This document shows, piece by piece, positions 8,983 to 15,572 of a stretch of DNA of 35,399 nucleotides; within the stretch, counting starts at the first letter, position 1, and every line of letters begins with the position of its first letter. A program made the position numbers and the translations under genes. This stretch comes from Ramlibacter sp. (GTDB lineage Bacteria > Pseudomonadota > Gammaproteobacteria > Burkholderiales > Burkholderiaceae_C), in assembly GCA_028292245.1 (NCBI GenBank), contig JAQGMS010000019.1:1-35399 (forward strand), given 5' to 3'. The notes beneath the pieces were generated by a model. That model had not been told where the DNA came from, ran no database searches, and saw only the letters and a program-made list of their open reading frames with translations.

Positions 8983-11219
8983 GCGCCGGCCTCGGGTTCC
9001 AGCCACAGCGCGCCCAGCGGCGGCAGGCTCAGGCTGAGCGAGTGCGGCAGGCCGTGCGACGGCACCGCCTCGGCTTGCACGCCGCCCAGGTTGCCGACAT
9101 CGCTGCCCGCGTAGTGGGCCGAATCGGTATTCAGCACCTCGCGCCACTTGCCGCCCAGCGGCACGCCCATGCGATAGCCGTGGCGCGGCACCGGCGTGAG
9201 GTTGCACACCACCAGCATCTTCTGGCCGGGCTCGTGGCCGTGGCGCACGAAGCCATAGACCGAATGCGCGCTGTCATCGACCTCGGTCCATGAGAAGCCG
9301 GCGGGGTCGTCGTCGCGATGCAAGGCCGGGCGGTCGCGGTACAGCCGGTTGAGGTCGCGCACCAGCCGCTGCACGCCGGCATGGCCCGGGTCCTCCAACA
9401 AGCCCCAATCGAGCTCGCCGTCGTGGTTCCATTCATGCTGCTGGCCGAACTCGGAGCCCATGAACATCAGTTTGCGGCCTGGCTGCGCGTACATCAGCGC
9501 GAACAGGGCCTTGAGGTTGGCGCGCTTTTGCCAGGCGTCGCCCGGCATGCGGCCGTACAGCGAGCCCTTGCCATGCACCACCTCGTCGTGCGACAGCGGC
9601 AGGATGAAGTGCTCGCTGTACGCATACATCATCATGAAACTCACCTGGCCGTGGTGATGCTTGCGGTGCACCGGGTCAAGCGCGAAGTAGGCCAGCGTGT
9701 CGTGCATCCAGCCCATGTTCCATTTGTAGTGAAAGCCCAGGCCCTGCATCCAGGGCGGCTTGGTGACGCCGGGGAATGCGGTCGATTCCTCGGCCATCAT
9801 CGCGGTGCCCGGCGTCTGTTCGCCGATCACCTTGTTGGTGTTGCGCAGGAACTCGATCGCTTCCAGGTTCTCGCGGCCGCCGTGCTTGTTGGGCACCCAC
9901 TCGCCTTCGTCGCGGCTGTAGTCGCGATAGAGCATCGACGCCACCGCGTCCACGCGCAGCCCGTCGATGCCGTAGCGCTCGATCCAGAACAAGGCGTTGC
10001 CCACCAGGAAATTGCGCACCTCGTTGCGTCCGTAGTTGTAGATCAGCGTGTTCCAGTCGCGGTGGAAGCCTTCGCGCGGGTCGGCGTGCTCGTACAGGGC
10101 CGTGCCATCGAAGCGCACCAGGCCGTGCGCGTCGTTGGGGAAGTGGCCGGGCACCCAATCGAGCACCAGTTGCAGCCCGGCCGCGTGCACCGCGGCCACG
10201 AAAGCGCGGAACTGTTGCGGCGTGCCGTAGCGCGCTGTCGGCGCGAACAGGCCGGTCGGCTGGTAGCCCCAGGACGCGTAGAACGGGTGCTCGTTGACCG
10301 GCATCAGCTCGATGTGGGTGAAGCCCATGTCGGCGGCGTAGGGCACCAGGTGCTGCGCGAGGTAGTCCCAATCGGGCATCGCGCCGCCGGGGCGGCGCCA
10401 GGAGCCGACGTGCACTTCGTAGATGCTCATCGGCGCAGCGAGCGCGTTGGCTTGCCGCCGCGCGGCCGTGAGGCCCTCGACCGGCTCGGGCAGATCCATC
10501 ACACGCGCCGCATGGCCGGGGTGCAGTTCGGCGCTGAACGCGTACGGGTCGCTCTTGAGCTGCCGATGGCCGTCGGCGCCGAGGATGTCGAATTTGTAGA
10601 GCGCCCCGGGCGCCAGCTCGGGGATGAAGATCTCCCATACGCCGCATTCGCGCCGCAAGCGCATCGGGTGGTTGCGGCTGTTCCAGAGGTTGAAGTCGCC
10701 CGCCAGCGCCACCTGTCGCGCATTCGGCGCCCACACCGCGAAAGCCACGCCTGCCACGCCGTCGATGGTGGCGGGGTGCGCGCCCAGTTTTTCCCAGGGC
10801 CGCAGGTGCTGCCCTTCGTTGAGCAGCCAGGCGTCGGTGTCGCCGAGCCAGGGGCCGAAGCGATACGGATCGTCGATCACGCGACGGCCCAGCAGCGAGT
10901 CGACCTGCAGCAGGTAGCCGCCGCGCTCGGCGAGTGCGACATCGCCAGCGAACAGGCCGCTGTCGTCGATGCGCTTCAGCGGGGCCAGGGGTGCGCGGGT
11001 CTCGCGCGCCAGTACCGTGACGGCTTCACTGCCGGGCACGTAGGCGCGCAATCGGTACAGCGGGGACTTGTCGAGCTGGTGCGGGCCGAGCACGCCGAAA
11101 GGGTCGGCGCAAAGTCCGTCGCGCAAGGCCGCCGCGATGTGGAGCTCGGCTTCAGCGGCGGAAGGTTTTTTTTTGGCGCTGGCTGCTGTCCTGGGACTGT
11201 CTTTCATCGGCACGTCCAT
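8979..11219 (-). CDS. glgB: 1,4-alpha-glucan branching enzyme
   Basis: Cuts an alpha-1,4 chain and re-attaches it through an alpha-1,6 bond (GH13 with N-terminal E-set modules). The protein has about 746 residues. An extra N1 module (residues about 35-130) precedes the CBM48-like domain (VAFAVWAPNARQVALAGDFNLWN). The barrel contains DWVPGHFP, the nucleophile region DGLRVDAVASMLYRDYSR, the catalytic glutamate in MMAEESTAFPGVT and LPLSHDEVVHGKGS. First gene of the operon. The start is uncertain between the ATG at 11219 (MDVPMKDS) and the ATG at 11207 (MKDSPRT); neither has a strong Shine-Dalgarno. The early tail is lysine- and alanine-rich (AASAKKKPSAAEAE). Confidence 0.96.
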   Translation of the reverse strand: MDVPMKDSPRTAASAKKKPSAAEAELHIAAALRDGLCADPFGVLGPHQLDKSPLYRLRAYVPGSEAVTVLARETRAPLAPLKRIDDSGLFAGDVALAERGGYLLQVDSLLGRRVIDDPYRFGPWLGDTDAWLLNEGQHLRPWEKLGAHPATIDGVAGVAFAVWAPNARQVALAGDFNLWNSRNHPMRLRRECGVWEIFIPELAPGALYKFDILGADGHRQLKSDPYAFSAELHPGHAARVMDLPEPVEGLTAARRQANALAAPMSIYEVHVGSWRRPGGAMPDWDYLAQHLVPYAADMGFTHIELMPVNEHPFYASWGYQPTGLFAPTARYGTPQQFRAFVAAVHAAGLQLVLDWVPGHFPNDAHGLVRFDGTALYEHADPREGFHRDWNTLIYNYGRNEVRNFLVGNALFWIERYGIDGLRVDAVASMLYRDYSRDEGEWVPNKHGGRENLEAIEFLRNTNKVIGEQTPGTAMMAEESTAFPGVTKPPWMQGLGFHYKWNMGWMHDTLAYFALDPVHRKHHHGQVSFMMMYAYSEHFILPLSHDEVVHGKGSLYGRMPGDAWQKRANLKALFALMYAQPGRKLMFMGSEFGQQHEWNHDGELDWGLLEDPGHAGVQRLVRDLNRLYRDRPALHRDDDPAGFSWTEVDDSAHSVYGFVRHGHEPGQKMLVVCNLTPVPRHGYRMGVPLGGKWREVLNTDSAHYAGSDVGNLGGVQAEAVPSHGLPHSLSLSLPPLGALWLEPEAGA

Positions 11220-11270
11220 TGTTTGACGACCATTGTGGCCCACTTGCGCGGGCGGCGGGCTCGTTTGAGC

Positions 11271-11350
11271 ATTGTCATGCCGGGCTAGGCCCGGCATCCA
11301 CGGTGGCGAGCGCACCACCAGGGATTGCGGGTCAAGCCCGCAATGACAAC
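11271..11350. repeat. Intergenic hairpin repeat element (REP-like)
   Basis: Two perfect stem-loops sit inside an outer inverted repeat. Hairpin 1 is ATGCCGGGC / TAG / GCCCGGCAT (11278-11298). Hairpin 2 is ATTGCGGG / TCAAG / CCCGCAAT (11324-11344). The outer arms TTGTCAT (11272-11278) and ATGACAA (11343-11349) are complementary. This architecture is that of the dispersed palindromic elements common between genes in proteobacteria. It lies between the divergent glgB and DUF4124-like genes. Only one copy is in this window, so repetitiveness in the genome is inferred. Confidence 0.6.
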
Positions 11351-11418
11351 CCTCACACAGCTGCTAACAATTGGCAACGGCTCTGCACAAGCGCCCCCAC
11401 TAGGATGAGCTCATCAAT

Positions 11419-11431
11419 AGGAGCCATCGTG
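11419..11431 (+). promoter_or_regulatory. Shine-Dalgarno and GTG start deciding the DUF4124-like gene
   Basis: AGGAG at 11419-11423 is followed after 5 nt by GTG at 11429. This is better placed than the in-frame ATG at 11405, which has no upstream purine tract, and it puts the signal peptide at the very N-terminus. Confidence 0.6.
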
Positions 11432-11854
11432 TTCGTCTTCAAGCGGATCGTCTGGATCGTGGGTGCGTTGCTGTTCGCCGGCACTTCGTTGCCGGCGGCG
11501 GCGCAGGCCGTCTACAAGTGCGGATGGCGGTCCTATTCGCAGCAGCCCTGCGCCCCCAAACGTGTCGTCAACACCGCCGACGCGCCGGTGCCTGCCAAGT
11601 CGGACCGCCGCGCGGAAGAAAACCGCGTGTTGGCCCAATCGCTGCGCCGCCTGCCGGGCGAAACCAGCGCCCAATTTGCAACACGCCGCCACCGCGCCAC
11701 GCTGTTGCAGGAAGACCGCCTGGAGTGCTCCAGGCTGGACACGCGCATCCCGTTCGAGAAAGAGCGCATGAAGAACCCGAACCCGGAAGAAGTGCAGCAG
11801 GCCGGAGCGGACCTGGCGGACGCCACCAAGCGGTTCCGCAAATTGCACTGCTAG
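11429..11854 (+). CDS. Secreted DUF4124-like protein
   Basis: Small exported protein of unknown function, 141 residues. It starts with a signal peptide: a short basic N-terminus (VFKR), a hydrophobic core IVWIVGALLFAGTSLP, and AAAQA as a probable signal peptidase I site. The next residues, VYKCGWRSYSQQPC, match the two-cysteine beginning of the DUF4124 family (usually YKC...G...YSD.PC), although the loop between the cysteines is short here. The rest is charged and probably helical, ending KLHC. Transcribed divergently from glgB. No partner is known. Function is not assigned. Confidence 0.7.
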   Translation: MFVFKRIVWIVGALLFAGTSLPAAAQAVYKCGWRSYSQQPCAPKRVVNTADAPVPAKSDRRAEENRVLAQSLRRLPGETSAQFATRRHRATLLQEDRLECSRLDTRIPFEKERMKNPNPEEVQQAGADLADATKRFRKLHC

Positions 11855-11920
11855 AACACGTCGCCGTTCTTCACGCCGGCGTACGCGCCGGTGCCGCCCC
11901 AAATCCGGGAAAATGGCGCG

Positions 11921-12196
11921 ATGACCGAACCCACGACAACACCCGAGCCCACAGCGGCACCAGCCCGCCCCGACCTGCCCGACCGCCTGTCGGTCGACCC
12001 GCGCAGCCCGCATCACAACGCCGCCGCTTGCGAGCACGACATCGGCATCCGCTTCAACGACAAGGAGCGGCATGACGTGGAGGAGTACTGCATCAGCGAA
12101 GGCTGGGTGAAGGTGCCGGCCGGAAAGACGCTGGACCGCAAAGGCAAGCCGCTGCTGATCACGCTGAAGGGGAGGGTGGAGGCGTTTTATCGGTAG
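11921..12196 (+). CDS. DUF3297 family protein
   Basis: Small cytosolic protein of unknown function, 91 residues. Residues about 20-91 match the DUF3297 pattern: LPDRLSVDPRSPHHN, then DIGIRFNDKE, VEEYCISEGWVKVPAGKTLDRKGKPL and a final LKGRVEAFYR. The first 20 residues are a Pro/Thr/Ala-rich tail. The ATG at 11921 is preferred over the upstream GTG at 11891 because the family begins here. A decayed second copy of this gene, including about 17 bp of its 5' flank (ATCCGG..AAAATG..CGATGACCGAA), lies at 14604-14862. A phosphatase fragment follows its stop almost at once. Confidence 0.88.
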   Translation: MTEPTTTPEPTAAPARPDLPDRLSVDPRSPHHNAAACEHDIGIRFNDKERHDVEEYCISEGWVKVPAGKTLDRKGKPLLITLKGRVEAFYR

Positions 12197-12199
12197 GGC

Positions 12200-12439
12200 T
12201 TGTCGAATTCGGCAGGTTTGGCCACGGACGCGGATTCGGTGCTGACCGCGGATCAAGTCGAGTGGGCCGATGTGATCTTCGTGATGGAGAAGGCACATCG
12301 AGCCAAATTGGCACAGCGCTTCAAGATGCACTTGAACGGCAAGAGGATTGTTTGCCTCGACATTCCCGATGACTATGAGTTCATGCAGGCGGAATTGGTC
12401 TCGTTGCTGGAGAAGAAGGTTAGTCTTCATTTGCGTTGA
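12200..12439 (+). pseudogene. Truncated low-molecular-weight protein tyrosine phosphatase-like gene
   Basis: The open frame (79 codons, TTG start) resembles the C-terminal two-thirds of the small predicted protein tyrosine phosphatase family (about 105-110 residues, COG4551-like): SAGLATDADSVLTADQVEWAD, VIFVMEKAHRAKLAQRF, GKRIVCLDIPDDYEFM and the end LLEKKVSLHLR. The expected N-terminus with the phosphate-binding loop (a CX5R motif such as LFVCSRNRLRSPTAE) is absent. The sequence before SAGL is the end of DUF3297, so the gene is cut at its 5' end and cannot encode an active phosphatase of this family. The remaining frame is uninterrupted, which suggests a recent truncation or a reused fragment. 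Confidence 0.72.
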
Positions 12440-12473
12440 GTTGGCCAATTTGCTGCTTCGGCCGCAGGCGGTC

Positions 12474-12496
12474 ATCGACCCCAAATTGGGGTCGAT
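12474..12496. promoter_or_regulatory. Perfect 23-nt palindrome, possible operator or terminator stem
   Basis: Two 11-nt arms (left arm ATCGACCCCAA) around a single central A. It lies in the 211-bp gap between the phosphatase fragment and the glycine-zipper gene, followed at once by a smaller inverted repeat, AACCC/TTCTT/GGGTT (12499-12513). There is no T-tract, so a regulator site or a simple stem is as likely as a terminator. Confidence 0.45.
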
Positions 12497-12650
12497 CAAA
12501 CCCTTCTTGGGTTCGTGACAGAAACGACGGAGTACTGGCGTACTACATCTTTGCGTTCGCTTGGACGCCTCCCCCATGTTGATGATGACTTCCAGTGCAC
12601 GCCAACCCAGAATGCCCTGCTTGTCATAGAAAAACGAAAGAGGGGATTCA

Positions 12651-13028
12651 ATGAAGAAGCTTCTGATTGGCGTCTTGGTGTCGGCAATGGTGGCCGGCTG
12701 CGCAGGTCCGGGCTATGGATCGAGTTGGCAGCCCGTTGTCGACGTGCGGCCCGATCAACAGAGCCAGTACCCAATGGACCTATCGACCTGTCAGCAATAT
12801 GCCAATCAGGTCGCGAACTCGCAGCAAGCCGCGATGGCCGGCGCAATCGGAGGCGCAATTTTTGGCGCGCTACTTGGTGCTGCAGCTGGGAATAGGTACA
12901 CGGCACAACGAACCGCAGGCGTTGGCGCAATCGCAGGCGCTGCGGGAGCCGCTGGCGAAGCCGAAGGCGGTCAGCGCGGCATCATTCGCCGTTGCCTGAT
13001 CGGCAGAGGCTATAGCGTTCTCAATTAG
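12651..13028 (+). CDS. Glycine-zipper lipoprotein
   Basis: Predicted outer-membrane-associated lipoprotein, 125 residues. The signal peptide MKKLLIGVLVSAMVAGC ends in a lipobox (VAGC, cysteine 17). A glycine-zipper segment AGAIGGAIFGALLGAAAGN (about residues 63-81) and a second Gly/Ala-rich run (GVGAIAGAAGAAGEAEGG) follow, as in the many small glycine-zipper proteins of proteobacterial envelopes. The C-terminus RRCLIGRGYSVLN is also typical of this group, where a cysteine pairs with an earlier one in DLSTCQQYA. A purine-rich AGAGGGGA lies just before the ATG. It is followed 22 bp later by the DUF2235 gene. No specific role can be given. Confidence 0.82.
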   Translation: MKKLLIGVLVSAMVAGCAGPGYGSSWQPVVDVRPDQQSQYPMDLSTCQQYANQVANSQQAAMAGAIGGAIFGALLGAAAGNRYTAQRTAGVGAIAGAAGAAGEAEGGQRGIIRRCLIGRGYSVLN

Positions 13029-13050
13029 AGGCGGGGCTCCCCGTAGCCCT

Positions 13051-14607
13051 ATGGCTTCCTCACCTCCCGGAACCACCAAGCCCCACCCACCCACCCGCGA
13101 AGACGTGCTGGCCGAGTGCGAGGCGGCCGACCGCAACTGGGCCGCGGCGCCGGGGCGCAACCTGGTGCTGCTGTTCGACGGCACAGGAAACATCCTGGGC
13201 AACAACCAGGACACCAACGTCGTCAAGATGCTGCGCCTGCTGGTCAAGCACAGCCCGGCCGCGCCGCAGCGGCCCGCCCAGGTGGTGTACTACGACCCCG
13301 GCGTCGGCACCACCAATGAGTTTCCGGCGGCCAGCATCGCCAGCAAGGTGGCGGGCTTCTTCCGGCAGGTGAAGGGGCTGGCGCTGGGCAGCGGCGCTTT
13401 CGAGAACATCACGCAGGCCTACGAGTTTCTCGCGAGCAATCATGAAGAGGGCGATCGCATCTATCTGTTCGGCTTCTCGCGCGGCGCGTTCACGGCGCGC
13501 GCCGTCGGCGGCATGGTCAACATGTATGGCCTGGTCCACGCGCCGGGGCTGCCGCTGATCCGCAACCTGGTGCGCAACTACTTTGCCAAGCCCAGCCCAG
13601 AGCGCGAAGGGTTCACGCAAGACGTGATCGACAACTTTTCGCTGGGGCGCACGCCGCTGGTTCACTTCATCGGCGTGTGGGACACGGTCGAGACCATCGG
13701 CAGCGGCTTGCTCGGCGGCGTTTCGATCAGCAACTCGAAGGACTTCGAGCGCAAGCGCTTTGTGCACGTGCGCCACGCGATGTCGCTGCACGAAACGCGC
13801 AGCAAGTACAAGCCGCGCGGCTACACCGCGCCGAAGTTCACGCCGCAAGAGGAGGCGTGCCGCAGCTTCGACGAGCGCTGGTTTCGCGGCGTGCACAGCG
13901 ACATCGGCGGCTCTTATGCGCGCGACGGCCTGTCGAACGTGACGCTGGCCTGGATGGTCGGCCAGGGGCAAGCGCGCGGGCTGTTGCTGGCCAAGGCGAA
14001 CCCGCATGTGCCCGACGCGAGCGTGCCCATGCACGACCAGACGCTGGACAGCCCGTACTGGGCGTGGACCGGCATGAACGCGCGCGCGAGGGACGGCGGC
14101 GCCGTGATCGACGACAGCGCCAAACCCATCGAGGACGCGAAGCCGGCGGTGCGCTCACCGGGCGCGTGGAAGTGGCAATTGGCCGGCTGGCTGCTGTACG
14201 TGCTGCTGGTGATCCTGCTCTGGCAGGCGTGGCGCGACGGCGGCTCACCCGCACCCATGTGCACCGCGGCCGAGGTGCGCGACGGGCTGTGCCTGGACTG
14301 GGCCATCCTCATCACGATGGCGCTGTGGCTGGCCTACCCGGTGGCGTGGGCGCTGCGCCGGCTGGCGGCGCACGCGATTCTGAAGGGGCAAGAGATCAAT
14401 TGGCTGGCGCGCTATGCGCACCGATGGATGGCCGGCTTCGTGGTCGCTGACGTGACGGAGAACCTGCTGGCCTGGTACGACGAGACTTGGTCGGACATGG
14501 TGGTGCCGTGGCTTTGTGGCGCGAAGTTCGGGTTCTTGGTGGCGCTGGGGGTTGTGTGGGTGATGGGGGTGTTTGCGATGCGTCGATCCGGAAAAATGCC
14601 ACGATGA
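13051..14607 (+). CDS. DUF2235 alpha/beta-hydrolase with C-terminal membrane segments
   Basis: The protein has 518 residues. The first 330 or so match the DUF2235 (Tle1-like) hydrolase family: NLVLLFDGTGN (about 37-47), the nucleophile elbow GFSRG (141-145, serine 143), HFIGVWDTVE, and WFRGVHSDIGGSY (277-289) carrying the predicted catalytic Asp/His region. The C-terminal third has three hydrophobic stretches (about 374-393, 416-436, 490-509), so it is probably anchored in the inner membrane. DUF2235 proteins include type VI secretion phospholipase effectors, but no VgrG, PAAR or immunity gene is near and the membrane anchor argues for a housekeeping or envelope role. The final codons run into the duplicated DUF3297 flank, with the stop overlapping its decayed ATG. 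Confidence 0.88.
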   Translation: MASSPPGTTKPHPPTREDVLAECEAADRNWAAAPGRNLVLLFDGTGNILGNNQDTNVVKMLRLLVKHSPAAPQRPAQVVYYDPGVGTTNEFPAASIASKVAGFFRQVKGLALGSGAFENITQAYEFLASNHEEGDRIYLFGFSRGAFTARAVGGMVNMYGLVHAPGLPLIRNLVRNYFAKPSPEREGFTQDVIDNFSLGRTPLVHFIGVWDTVETIGSGLLGGVSISNSKDFERKRFVHVRHAMSLHETRSKYKPRGYTAPKFTPQEEACRSFDERWFRGVHSDIGGSYARDGLSNVTLAWMVGQGQARGLLLAKANPHVPDASVPMHDQTLDSPYWAWTGMNARARDGGAVIDDSAKPIEDAKPAVRSPGAWKWQLAGWLLYVLLVILLWQAWRDGGSPAPMCTAAEVRDGLCLDWAILITMALWLAYPVAWALRRLAAHAILKGQEINWLARYAHRWMAGFVVADVTENLLAWYDETWSDMVVPWLCGAKFGFLVALGVVWVMGVFAMRRSGKMPR

Positions 14608-14862
14608 CCGAAGTCGCCAGCGGCCAGCTACCCCAAGTCCACTCGATCTATTCGCCTGTCCATCCGTGGCCCCGCGCAACTCACATCACGACGCCGCCGC
14701 AGGCGCGGGCATGACATCGGCATCGCTTCAATGACAAGGCGCGCTACGATGTGGAGGACCACCGCCTCGGCGGGGCTAGGTGGAAGGTGCCAGCAAGACG
14801 GTGTCGAAATGGGAAGCCGTTTTTGACCGCGGCGAAACGGTGGGTGGAGGCGTCTTCGGTAG
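14604..14862 (+). pseudogene. Decayed second copy of the DUF3297 gene
   Basis: Reads as a degenerate copy of 11921-12196. Shared blocks in the same order include GATGACCGAA at the start, CATCACGACGCCGCCG against CATCACAACGCCGCCG, GACATCGGCATC, TTCAATGACAAG against TTCAACGACAAG, GTGGAGGA, TGGGTGAAGGTGCC against TAGGTGGAAGGTGCC, and GGGTGGAGGCGT at the end. Small deletions shift the frame several times and in-frame stops appear, so no protein of the family can be made. The similarity begins about 17 bp upstream of the ATG, inside the last codons of the DUF2235 gene. It marks the left edge of the low-GC island. Confidence 0.75.
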
Positions 14863-14945
14863 CGGCCGGATATCGGACAAACAATGTACGTTGGACTCCT
14901 CCTCGTTATCAACCTCTCTTGGCTTGTCCGTACTCTGAGTCAGAC

Positions 14946-15572
14946 ATGAGCATTCCAGAAAGAATCGAAGTCAAGCAGCACCTCCTCCAGCTCTTAGAGG
15001 AACGAGGCAGCATATCGGTCAAGGAGGCATATGCTGCACTGGCTGCGCAGTGGCGGCTTACCGATCAAGAGATGGCTGTTCGTCGCGCGGGGGGACCGCT
15101 ATACGAGCACGAGATTCGATGGGCCCGTCAAGAACTAGTTGTAGACGGGATCATGGATCGACCAGGGAAGCAAGGCCGAGGTCAATGGAAACTACGTGTC
15201 GATGGAGAGTTTGATATTGCCGGCCCGGAACAGGAGGAGCTGCGCCGATGGCCCGAAGGGGCCGTACTAAAGCTCGTTGTCAATAAGTACGAGCGAAGTG
15301 CTAGCGCACGTCGGCTGTGTATCGCGATTCATGGCGTCGCTTGTAAGGCGTGTGGAGTGCGCCTCGAAGACCTGTATGGCTTGTTAGCGGCAGGCCGGAT
15401 ACATGTCCATCACGTGTCGCCTTTGAGCGCACTCGGTGAAAATTACCAAGTCGATCCGGTCTTAGACCTCATCCCACTGTGTCCGAATTGTCATTTCGTA
15501 GCTCATCTGCAAGAGCCCCCGTTGACAGCCGAACAGCTGCGATCTCTTCTTCAAGGGAAGCAAGTTTCATAA
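14946..15572 (+). CDS. HNH endonuclease with Mrr-N-like winged helix
   Basis: Predicted DNA endonuclease, 208 residues. Residues about 5-85 resemble the Mrr N-terminal winged-helix domain found in restriction enzymes: LLQLLEERGSISVKEAYAAL, a helix with LTDQEM, then LYEHEIRWARQELVVDGIMDRPGKQGRGQWKL. Residues about 128-186 form a zinc-type HNH: C133-X2-C136, H155-H156 in RIHVHHVSPL, then C179-X2-C182-H183 (LCPNCH). The start at 14946 (MSIPERIEV) is chosen because the frame further upstream runs through the decayed DUF3297 copy. Its 3' end overlaps the 3' end of the minus-strand DGQHR gene by 22 bp, so it converges on the modification operon. Likely the cleaving partner of the methyltransferase, which is an inference from position. 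Confidence 0.85.
   Translation: MSIPERIEVKQHLLQLLEERGSISVKEAYAALAAQWRLTDQEMAVRRAGGPLYEHEIRWARQELVVDGIMDRPGKQGRGQWKLRVDGEFDIAGPEQEELRRWPEGAVLKLVVNKYERSASARRLCIAIHGVACKACGVRLEDLYGLLAAGRIHVHHVSPLSALGENYQVDPVLDLIPLCPNCHFVAHLQEPPLTAEQLRSLLQGKQVS

Noticed and set aside
254-11288. Long open frames on the plus strand opposite the glycogen operon (for example 6799-9114 and 9318-11288)
   Set aside because: They are mirrors of high-GC coding frames: His/Arg/Val/Gln-rich, no family resemblance, fully covered by well-conserved glg genes on the other strand.
11414-12577. 387-codon minus-strand frame opposite the DUF4124-like and DUF3297 genes
   Set aside because: Antisense to two supported genes, Arg/Leu/Val-rich composition typical of shadows, no motif.
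12515-12895. Open frame of 126 codons overlapping the glycine-zipper gene
   Set aside because: No recognisable family, no ribosome binding site, and its second half lies in another frame of a convincing lipoprotein gene.
13051-14607. Type VI secretion effector call for the DUF2235 protein
   Set aside because: No VgrG, PAAR, Hcp or immunity gene nearby, and three C-terminal hydrophobic segments argue against secretion.
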